From positions 1,116,001-1,180,000 of the forward strand of contig JAGTWJ010000003.1 in NCBI GenBank assembly GCA_020064725.1: a stretch of 64,000 bases of DNA. Direction: 5' to 3'. This stretch comes from Drechslerella dactyloides (taxonomy: Eukaryota; Ascomycota; Orbiliomycetes; Orbiliales; Orbiliaceae). The notes beneath the pieces are model-generated. The model searched no databases, was not told where the DNA came from, and was given only the letters and a program-made list of their open reading frames with translations. Positions 55,140-64,000 of the stretch are shown piece by piece (position 1 is the first letter of the stretch; each line of letters opens with the position of its first letter). The position numbers were made by a program, and so were the translations under genes.

Positions 55140-56261
55140 TGCTTGAAATACTTTCTTTGTCCTAGGTGCATTCATTCCTGGTCAATGGTTTTTGTAATTG
55201 CGACGAGCATCATGGTGTTATTCTGCTTTATTGCATGCGCGCCAGCGTGGGACTAGTACTAGTAATCCATAATTGTTTAATGAATCGTCTACCGTCCAGA
55301 TTTTGATGACAGCGAAAAGTGCGCCTTGGTAGCAGTATATCCCACTGTACAGCTGTGCTAGGCCCCAATATGTGCCTCCCGATGAAAGAAAACCTGCTCC
55401 TCAACGCGGTGAAGGCTTGCTTTGACTGTAGTGTCTGTTTTGCCCAGAACGGAAATTCGTCACAGACAGTCAATCGACGTGACAAAGAAACCACATTTAG
55501 ACAACCTTGGGAATTGCTCACGCAATTTTGAAGATATACTCGAGCCTCTCGCCAGATGTATTGAATCCACCATACGTACAACAAGCATCCGTTCTCGACG
55601 TCATAATCGTGCATGTAGCCTTGACCATCACCTATTGCAACGTGTGTGCATCGTTACACGACGTAAACCACAGCAACACAACGTCGACAGTCCCCTACGT
55701 ATTTATGACGAGCCTCACCGGAAAGAAAGTTGCCACTGGAATCGATTCAGTAATTTGTGTCTTTAAAGCTGCCAAGATAGCTGTCCAATTAATAACAAAG
55801 CCCTCACCTGAGGCGGCTCAATGGCCAATTTCTCGACCGTCGGTCCGATACATCCTATTTACCCTGTCTCCGGCTGCCGGCTGCGTTTCTAAACTGGCCC
55901 CTGTCCGGGATCTGCAGGTATACGCATCCTAGTTCGCCCAGCGTGCGCTTCAGAAGCTTGTAATTCTCGTAAGCCTTGCCCAGCCGTAATTTCTGTCGGC
56001 TGGCAGTAGATGTCACCACAATGTACGAATTGCTGTTTGGCAGTTTATGAAATGGATACGACTGTAGTCTTTAGATATGTGAGAAGATGATGATTCGATG
56101 GATTGGGTATAGAAATGCAATTCCAAATGTATGTACAGCGATTCAAGGTGAACTCTCGATAGAAGATATATATACGTGTGTATTTATTTACAACGGAGCG
56201 TAATGTAGTAAACTGGCAGTTACCTAGTAGCCTGTCGATGACACTTATCCGCTGGGGTGAT
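55140..56261. other. convergent intergenic region
   Basis: This 1.1 kb gap lies between the 3' ends of the PX gene and the Cip1 gene. An open frame at 55507-55932 starts without ATG and lacks domain-like sequence. No feature was recognised. Confidence 0.5.
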
Positions 56262-57455
56262 CTAGTTCGTCAGGCACTGAGAGTAGTATGGGTTCAGAAC
56301 CTTGCAGATGAGCGGCGAGGCGCACGCAGTTGGGCCTGTCCATCCGACGCCGCCGCATTGACCCCATTGACTATACAGCTGTTAGTTTCTGGTCAACCCG
56401 ATGATTCAGGGATACGGGAGACAACTTACGTTTGGGTCGGGCCGGTGCCAGTCGTAGTCCTAGTGGTAGTGGTAGTAGTGGTCGTGGTCGTAGGTCTGGT
56501 GGTCGTGGTGCTCCTTGTGGTCGTCACGATTGTGGTCGGCCGGGTAGTCGTTGTCGTCGTCCTGCTCGAGGTAGTTGTTGTCCTGCTGGTGGTAGTGGTA
56601 GTACGGCTGGTCGTCGTCGTCGTCCTGCTCGTAGTGGTGACGCCGCCGCCACTGCATCCAACCCGGCTGCTACCGATCACGATATCGTCGTACCAGAACG
56701 TATTCACGTCGCCGCCGTACGACTCCCAGCCGAAGTAGATACCCGTGATGCGCGGCGTGTAGCTCATTCTGTTCCACTGGCCTGCGTATGGGTTATTAGC
56801 GGTGGTAAGACCCGCGATCGGGTTGCTGTTCAGCCAGGTCTCGATCGAGCCGTCGGAGCCCAGGTGGTATTCGAAGCATTGGAAGCTGCCGACGGGCAGG
56901 GGCGTGGAAGCGGCGGTGCCCTGCGGGGAGAGCTCGGGCAGGGTGGCATCGTCGGATTCGCGGTTGTACATTAGGATTTTGTTCTGTCCGCCGATGCGAA
57001 GATGCTTGTTGGTGCCGAGCGAGGCGTCTGGCATGGTGATGAATGAGACATGGCTGTCCGTGAGGGCTGTCTGTGCCTTACTAAAAGTCATCATGCATAC
57101 GTTAGCATCGCTTTTGCATAATATATACAGTACAGAATGTAATCGCTCGAATTTGACGGCAGAATATATATAATACGTACACCCATACTCGGACGTAGAC
57201 ATCTCCAGAGGGCACCTGGTTGGTACCAAAGAAAATATGCCCACAGTAGCCACCTGCACCAGAGACCTTGATCGAGTTCCTACCGCCATGCGAGGTGGAG
57301 CTGTCGAGGGAGATGCTGCCGCCCTGATTGCAGTCAGGTGCGTAGATGGGCCATTTACTCTGATCCCATCCGCCTTCGAAATCGTCAGAGATCTGGGCTA
57401 GCGAAGAAGGAAGCAGAAGGGCCAGGCCCAGGAGAGCTGCATGCAAGCGCGTCAT
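56262..57455 (-). CDS. cip1: Cip1-like secreted protein with CBM1 (cellulose-induced, putative glucuronan lyase)
   Basis: Exons 57181-57455, 56430-57080 and 56262-56370 (transcript order) encode 344 aa. Signal peptide 1-20 is followed by a core that closely resembles Trichoderma Cip1: QISDDFEGGWDQSKWPIYAP, GYCGHIFFGTNQVPSGDVYV, HLRIGGQNKILMYNRESDDA, FQCFEYHLGSDGSIETWLN and DDIVIGSSRVGC. Cip1 has a beta-jelly-roll fold related to glucuronan lyase. Next comes a linker of about 65 residues made almost only of Thr, Arg and Ser, then a CBM1 cellulose-binding module (QWGQCGGVGWTGPTAC...NPYYSQCL) with its cysteines and aromatic residues. The last acceptor (after tatag) is chosen because it gives QTQWGQCGG. 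It is secreted and probably induced on cellulose, which the sequence does not show. Confidence 0.93.
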
Positions 57456-57494
57456 CGTTCTATATACTGATCGGACGGAAGAGGCACACGGATC

Positions 57495-57504
57495 GATATA
57501 TAAT
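57495..57504 (-). promoter_or_regulatory. TATA-like box of the Cip1 gene
   Basis: A gatatataat run (plus-strand reading) lies about 40 bp upstream of the Cip1 ATG at 57455, in the right orientation for a minus-strand promoter. Further AT runs lie at 57615-57625. Confidence 0.3.
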
Positions 57505-58468
57505 AGGATAAAGAGATTTTAAAACTAGTCTCCAGGACCAGGCGCAAACAAGACGAGTACCTAAGAATCTTGGTATACGTTAAGAAAAGTAGTGTTCACT
57601 GGGCAAAGGGAAGGTCAGTATATATACTCCATCCAGAATCACCTCCCGTGATATATTTGCGCGTATAAATTTTAGTCTAGAAGCCGGCGGGTCTGAGCCC
57701 GCCAAATCTGAAACAGACTTTCGTTTTCGGTGAGCCAGCACCATGAATACGCAGGCCAAGGTTTACCTTGGAATCGTATTTGTGACCCTGCTATTTCAAA
57801 TCGCTCGAAGCCCTATCGGAAAGTCGGTCTGCTGTTCCCCAGCACGTAAATTGCAGGTTCGCATAGCGAAATCCTCGAATGTCAGATGTATGGATCTTGA
57901 CGCACGTCCGTGCATGAGTTGATCTTGGGTATGCTAGCTGGGGCGGGTAAACCGTTTAAAACGGGACAATCCATGCTATTCCCCGCGAACCTGGAAGCAG
58001 CTGACCGGTGGTGTGGTGGCCGATGCAAATGTGCTGGGATGTCCGGGTTCACACTCCAGTCTAGAAATTCGGATGGCGAAGTAGGTCAATTTCAGTAGAT
58101 CTATATGTTTCTGTGAGTATATAGATCTTCGAATCTGGTCCAATCCATTATATTCAAGGAAGTGACGTGCAAGCTGCCCAATTATCATGTGCAACTCAAG
58201 GCGTGTTGCAATTGGCGAACCGGCTGAGCAACAGCAAGTCTGGCCTCGAGACTAGATGCAACAAGCGAATTACTCTGGAGCTTTGTGTGTTCTGGTTTAC
58301 AAGACCACTCTGGAGGTGAACATGCATCCCAGTACAACAGTGGTGGGTTTTAACATCACGCAGAGGAATTTTGAACTTCGAAATATTAGCATCCAGAAGC
58401 CCTGTAAATTGACACGGCATAGAAATAATCAAATATCTGTTGGGTAGGACTTATAGCAACTGCTGGTA

Positions 58469-58490
58469 CCACTACTAGTACTAGTAGTGG
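58469..58490. repeat. 22-bp perfect palindrome
   Basis: Each strand reads the same over 22 bp: ccactactagt followed directly by its reverse complement, with actagt-rich core and no spacer. It could extrude as a hairpin or be a dimeric binding site. It lies about 1 kb upstream of Cip1, in a gene-free area. Confidence 0.9.
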
Positions 58491-60248
58491 ACGTCATTGC
58501 AAGCTCGCGGTACTGCCACTCAACTTGTGCAACACCATCCCAAGTTGGATTATATGAAAAGGCAGTGGATGCACACAAATGGGAAAAGTTATTCGAAGAC
58601 TTGCCAACATTTGTTACGGATTAGAGTATGTGACAGTACGCACTCATACAACATCAGCTCGGAAATATCTAGATATTCGCAATTGTACAATGTATATGCA
58701 TATCACATACAGCACCGACAGCGCGCTGCGGCGAATGAATGACATATGATCTACCGTTTGAAAGACAGAATGTCGATGTGATAGCAGTCAATCTGCAATG
58801 GGTTGAATGGTCAGGTCGTCTTTGTGCCAACTCGGGTTCTTGGCGTATTTCCACATAATCAATAGCTACCTAGGTACTAAGATGTCTCGATACTTTGCCC
58901 CAGGTTTATTTGCGCCTTGGCCGTTGCACAAAGTTGAGGCGAGCTCCCATTTCTGGCGGACGAGCCAGGATCCCTGTTATAGTGACTTAGCGGCTAGCGA
59001 ACTTTGTGCCTTCTTTGGAGTCTGTTTTTCTCAAGAAGCAACTGGTTTCTATCGGTAAATTGCTCGGAAAGTATGGCTGGATCCGGTTTAATATTATTCG
59101 GACGCCGCTATCCGAGAGGGAGTCTCAACCTTCAATCACATTCTTATCTAGCTAAGCGAGTCTTGGACAAATATCTTACTGGTTATCCCCCAGGTTTTAC
59201 TATAGCTTGACCTCAGGATAACATGTTTAGTCTGACAAATAAACAAGCCACCCTCTGCATCTAAGTTCAGTCTAGCAATTAGTTTCTTATTGGATATTGG
59301 ATTCTCGTAGACAACTTCCGAGACCCGCCCCAGGGTTTTGAGTACCCCCATCAACAAGTAAGTGCCTTGAGAACTCTGGATCATCGGATAGAACGTTCAG
59401 CATCAGTATATTCTCATACTCTTGTATTCGATGCCAGATATATATTAGACATGTTGTTATTCTTGCAATGACAAGTATAAAATCATGTTATGAAGCGCAC
59501 CATAGGTATCATCGTTTCGAAATGCACAGATAAAGCCATAAATTTTACCTCTTGAGCTTGAGTGTCGTCCGTACTGGATCATTTCTAGTGCTGGACAAAC
59601 CGATTTGTAGTATGTACTACAAGCTGGTTGGAGTCTAGTGTAACCATGTACCCGGGTAGGCATATTCCCCACACACGTAAGCCTGTCAACTGCCTTAGTT
59701 CTCGACCGATTTAGCTGTTTGTGCTCAAATATCAAAGTCTATACTCTTTCCGTAGCCCCGGGGTGACCTAGCTCCCCGTTTCCCACCTGGACTCCCCGGT
59801 ATGAGCGACGTAGACGTCAAGGGGATCAACGTTCCCATGCGTTCGACTATGGTTACACGTAACCGTCTAAAGCTATGCCCCACGCCTTTGTATCGTGCAC
59901 GTGGAGATGCTAGTATGGCCAATTAAGGCAAGTGCAAATGCGAGCATTGCGGTCAATGAAAACGGCTGGGCCTTGGTTTACTTTATCAGAACAGTGGCAT
60001 CGGGAAAGTTCTTAGATTTTTCCATCTTTCTAGCACTGTGGATGCGGCCGCAGACTTAAAGAAAACCGGTATGATTGAGGTCTTTGGCGGAGGCTGATAT
60101 CCGGAAGTTCCCATATCTCTTTCCTTCGAACCCAGATACTGGCCTTATCTACCGGACTGTTTCGCTTCTCGGTATCCTATTTCCGTTCACGATAATAAAC
60201 CTTCTCGGCCGCAATAGAGTCTGCCTAGCCCAGTAGACCGTCGCCACG

Positions 60249-61964
60249 ATGGGTTTCAACCTCCATGCAGACAATGGTGACCCTCCTGAGGTCCGCAACT
60301 GGCGCGTCCATCTCATGGCAATCATAATGAGCATGGGCTCATTAGCAAGTGAGTTCCCCAACACTCGCAATCGCACACGTTATCAGAGCCAGCCCGCTTA
60401 CATTGTCGCACAGTGGGATACGATACCGCTGTTATCGGCGGCACGATGGCACTCGACTCCTTCAAACGAGATTTCGGGCTCAACGGTGTCTCGCAACATC
60501 AACGCGACACCCTCCAGGGAAACATCGTCTCCACCTTCCAAGCCGGTACATTCTTCGGCGCGCTCCTCACCTTCCCAATCGGCGAGAAAATCGGCCGGAA
60601 AAAGGCGATCATGTTTGCAATTGCCGTATTTCTGGTCGGCGGTACGCTTATGACTGCTGCGAACGGATCGCTGTCTCTCATATATGCTGGTCGTGCGATC
60701 GCGGGGTTTGGGATCGGGTCCGTGTCGCTGCTTGTGCCTGTTTACATTGCCGAGACCTCGCCGCCTTCCATCCGCGGCCGGCTTGTGGGTATCTTTGAGA
60801 TATTGTCGCAGGGCGGTGGGATGTGTGGGTTTTGGATAAATTATGTCGTCAACCGTACAGTTTCAAGCGATTCTAAGACGCAGTGGATCATACCGTTGGC
60901 GCTGCAGTTAATGCCGGGTGTGCTACTGCTTTGTGGCGTGTTTTGGTGTCCGGAGACCCCCAGATGGTATGCGAAGCATGATCGGTGGGATGAGGCTGCG
61001 AGTACGCTGTCGTGGATCCGCAAGCTTCCAGTAGACCATGAATATGTTGCCGCTGAACTCGAGGACATCAAAGTGCAAGCTCAGTCTGGCCGGACGCCGC
61101 CTGATACCAAAACTAAAATGAAGTATTACGCCTCGCGTCTTTTCCAGAAGGGGACCCGCAATCGCATTGGCATTGGCTTGCTGTTGATGGCGTTCCAAAA
61201 TCTCACCGGGGTCAATATTATAACCTACTACTCGCCGCGTATCTTCGAGACTCTCGGGATTACGGGTACCGATACGAAACTGTTCGCTACGGGCTTCTAC
61301 GGCGTCGCTAAAACCCTCGGTATGATTATATTCTCTGTCTGGTTGGTCGAGAAGGTTGGTCGCAGGAAGGGTCTGATATGGGGTGCGTTCGTCGGTTCCA
61401 TTCCAATGTGGTATCTTGGCGGGTATGTCTACAAGAATGATCCGACTTCAGCATCCGCGCGTGGTGACGTCGCTCGAAGCGGCTGGGGATATCTCGCCAT
61501 GGTTTGCGTAAGTATCCCAGGAACTCATTACTGTTGTCAAGATGCTAATATGGCGCCAGGTCTACCTTTACGGCCTCATATACTGCGCCACCTGGCAGGG
61601 TATCACCTGGGTTTACTGCTCTGAGATCTTCCCGCTGGATATCCGAATGCTTTGCGTCGCGATAACCACGGCAGACCAGTGGCTCTGGTCCTTCATCATC
61701 TCACGGACGACACCATATATGATCACTTCTCTTGGATACGGTACTTATATGTTCTTCGCGTCGCTCATGGTGTTGATGGGTATCTGGGCTTGGTGGGCTG
61801 TACCGGAAACCAAGGGCAAGACTCTGGAGGAGATGGAAGTCATATTTGGTGCTACTTCGGAGCAAAATCTCGTGCATGACGAGAAGGATGCTGATCTGGA
61901 AACCAACGAGAAGCATTCGGCCGCGTCCATAGGGGTCATGCGTCCTAGTCCAAGGACGGAGTGA
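60249..61964 (+). CDS. MFS sugar/quinate-type transporter
   Basis: Exons 60249-60348, 60414-61507 and 61560-61964 encode 532 aa. It is a 12-helix sugar porter family member, a proton symporter or facilitator in the plasma membrane. Hallmarks are MGYDTAVIGGTMAL in helix 1, GEKIGRKKAI, PVYIAETSPPSIRGRLVG, CPETPRWYAKHDR (PESPRW type), AFQNLTGVNIITYYS, EKVGRRKGLI and the C-terminal PETKGKTLEEME. The N-terminal DNGDPPEVRNWRVHLMAI and overall layout recall fungal quinate-permease-like carriers. Substrate cannot be fixed: quinate, hexoses or galacturonate are all possible. It lies among plant-cell-wall genes (Cip1 2.8 kb away), consistent with nutrient uptake. No pathway enzymes are adjacent. Confidence 0.92.
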
Positions 61965-62660
61965 CTCACCGAAGAAGTCGCAAGAGAACGTTAGTATACT
62001 AGGCAGATTCAGAGAGTTTTGAGTGCCTAACATTGGGTTATTTAGCTGGTTAGTTTTCTTCGCTGTCCTCGGGAGGCCTGCGAGGGAGATACTCGTCTCT
62101 ATATATATATACATATCGAGTGATATACACAATCGAGATTTCCAAAGCTCAGGGCTGAACTGGAATATTTTGGCCTGTGACACAATATCATGAGCCTATG
62201 AGATTTGGGACTTTTTCCCTTCACTTTATAGCTTTATAGCATTGGAGGAGTAAATAAAGTTTTACAAATACATATATTGGTGCAGTGGCCGGTCCGAAGA
62301 GGCTTAAACCCGAAACCACCAAAATGGCGTGTGAAAAGGCGTAGTAATATGTGAAAGGGTATAAAAATGGTTGTACTATTCAACCGGCAACAACACACCG
62401 GACTGTCATATTTCAACATCAGCTGCGGGGTACCACGCAAACCAAACCGTTCCTTGCCACATGCGATATCATACCATGAGCGTCGCGTTCTGCGAGCAGT
62501 GTTGCGAGCATTTGCTGGAGACCGCCTAGTAGCAGTCTGGCTACAAGAGGTGACTTCCGATCGCTTTGCGGGACGTGGGCCTCGCATCATCCGGACCATC
62601 ACGTTGTCAATTCATCAAACTTGACAAACCTACAGCATCACACTACGAAATCTCTCTACA
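61965..62660. other. intergenic region
   Basis: The 3' flank of the transporter gene has an alternating tatatatatata run at 62100-62112. No other feature was recognised. Confidence 0.5.
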
Positions 62661-62954
62661 ATGGTTCACCCGGCAGACCACACACCCGCCGAGCTTTTTG
62701 AAAACGGCATCTTGAGCAGCGCCCTGTGTAAATGCTCAAAGTGCGGGCTCGCCGGAAAGCTCCTGACCCATACTCAAAGAGGCATGCACTACGCCCAACA
62801 AAGGTACGAAAATAGGATCGCTGTTGCCAGCGGCCGAGAACCACACCCGATCTCAACTTGGGCAGAGTACAGGATGGAGAGCGAGCAATTGGATCGAGCT
62901 GTCGCAAAGCGCGCGATGCAAGGTGGACCCTACATATACAGGGGACCCGGATAG
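62661..62954 (+). CDS. small protein with CxCxxC cluster, uncertain
   Basis: This 97-aa ORF starts at an ATG in good context (acaATGG) and is open without introns. It contains CKCSKCG at residues 23-29, too few ligands for a standard zinc finger, followed by a charged, Tyr/His-containing remainder. No signal peptide or family was recognised. No coding evidence beyond start context and length is available. Confidence 0.35.
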   Translation: MVHPADHTPAELFENGILSSALCKCSKCGLAGKLLTHTQRGMHYAQQRYENRIAVASGREPHPISTWAEYRMESEQLDRAVAKRAMQGGPYIYRGPG

Positions 62955-64000
62955 GGAGGAAGCTCTCAAAAGTTCCTGATGGCACCTGCAAGCTATCGAG
63001 GATATCGAAAGTTCCTTCAATGGTTTTCGTGCAAGTCCATCCGAACTCGTGCGATGGCACTGCACATTGTTTCGTTCTGAGGAATGCGGATTAATCGACA
63101 TTTTTGCAAATTGAGCTTCGCGACTGGTGGTTATGTGCAAGATCCTACAGGATATTTTTAGCAGTGGCTTCCGTTTATAAGTCGAAATCGGGTCATTTGG
63201 AACTGCAGGCGATATATCGATACCTCAACAGAAAAAACGCGCTGATTGGGCCAGCTCGATCTACCTCGTATATTAACTTGCTGTAGCGAAAATTTTCGTT
63301 ATAAATACGAGCCGTCTCTACCCTATCTTCCCTTAATCAATCGTATTCATGTCTTACGGCACCTTTGCCGACAATTGTGCAAATTGACAAACAAAGTAAA
63401 CAACCGGAGTTAAGAATAAACCAAGTGCTCCCATCGTGAATAGGAATCGTATACGCGTGTCAGAGCAGGCCCCTTACCCATCTATCGGTAAACAACGACC
63501 AGTTGCAGTTGCATTGTTGGAAGACTGTGTTTCCCGGGTCGGTGTAACGCCAACCTCTCGACAAACAAAGGGTGCATCTACCCGCGATCTCGGGGTACCC
63601 CTGTCAGCCGGACCTGTGGGAAGGCGCCCCAACAGCTGGCCCCCGACGTGCAGCGTTTGCCGTGGCGCACTGTTTACCGTCCGTCCTTCGACGGCGACGA
63701 GGTAAAAATGACATTCCTCACAGGCGTCGAATGCGTCTATTCTAGTGGTCGATTGCATCTAGCTAAGGATTCTCCATGCTTTTCCTGGTGGCTGGGAGGA
63801 AGAGGTCATGGATGCCCCTCACAGGGACATATGCGCCAATCAGCGCGTAGGTATCGATAGCGGCGTTCGGCATTATGCATGAAATTGTGGAGAGGCGTTC
63901 AACCAAGTTTAAGCATTTATGCGGATAGGAAGTAGCTACGGTTCTAAAAATTGCTCCCCGCGAGCGCGATCGATCGTATTTTTCAGGTGAAACTTCTAGC
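62955..64000. other. gene-free right end
   Basis: About 1 kb with only short ORFs in mutually overlapping frames (for example 63436-63860 on both strands). No convincing gene, RNA or repeat was found. Confidence 0.45.

Larger units (their letters stand above)
57456..60248. other. 2.8 kb gene-free region
   Basis: The Cip1 promoter (57456 to about 58200) leads into sequence with only short, unconvincing ORFs and slightly higher AT content. There are no terminal repeats or protein remnants, and one perfect 22-bp palindrome (separate entry). The last part is the promoter of the sugar transporter gene. Confidence 0.5.

Noticed and set aside
55507..55932. 141-codon plus-strand ORF after the PX gene
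   Set aside because: It begins with TTG, has no domain, and lies in the 3' region between convergent genes.

Overview
This 64 kb window comes from the nuclear genome of a filamentous ascomycete (Pezizomycotina). The evidence is that almost every gene carries short GT-AG introns of about 50-280 bp, many with a RCTRAC branch site close to the acceptor. The gene set is also typical: pectin methylesterase, a Cip1-like protein with a CBM1 cellulose-binding module, a GPI-anchored cysteine-rich wall protein, a hybrid histidine kinase and MFS transporters. The pectinase and CBM1 genes suggest a fungus that lives on plant material. The species cannot be named from this window.

Layout. The left edge holds the 3' part of a CENP-B/ABP1-type helix-turn-helix gene (1-1322), then a 3 kb gene-free stretch, a secreted pectin methylesterase (4390-5801), and poly(ADP-ribose) glycohydrolase (6061-7602, minus) divergent from UBA4 (8015-9830). 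Next is a housekeeping run: LCB1 (10218-12063), DAHP synthase (13042-14916), cytochrome c1 (15418-16825), an acidic unknown protein (17912-18811), an SLX9-like protein (minus), a POA1-like macrodomain protein with an RG-rich tail (minus), a heptad-repeat membrane protein (minus), glycogen debranching enzyme (minus), and a WD40-cyclophilin (minus) sharing a 197 bp promoter with a DUF1917-like protein.

The right half holds GPD1 (34362-35778), an acidic orphan, an AT-rich gap, a DUF202 membrane protein, an intron-rich hybrid histidine kinase (41084-45163), a DHA14-type MFS transporter, the GPI protein, a PX-domain protein, Cip1 (minus), a sugar/quinate-type MFS transporter and one small CxxC ORF. 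Large gene-free gaps (45.2-48.5, 50.6-52.5 and 57.5-60.2 kb) separate them.

Connections. There is no secondary-metabolite cluster and no intact mobile element. Two ADP-ribose enzymes lie 13 kb apart: PARG, and an ADP-ribose-1''-phosphate-phosphatase-like macrodomain protein with an unusual RG-rich C-terminus. The most unusual gene structures are a 4-nt micro-exon in the DHA14 transporter, a 9-nt micro-exon plus a 9-nt first coding exon in DAHP synthase, and an in-frame potential splice that would fuse glycogen debranching enzyme to the membrane-anchored heptad-repeat protein directly downstream. Exon models were built by hand from reading-frame phase, splice signals and family conservation. 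All multi-exon models listed have consistent phases.
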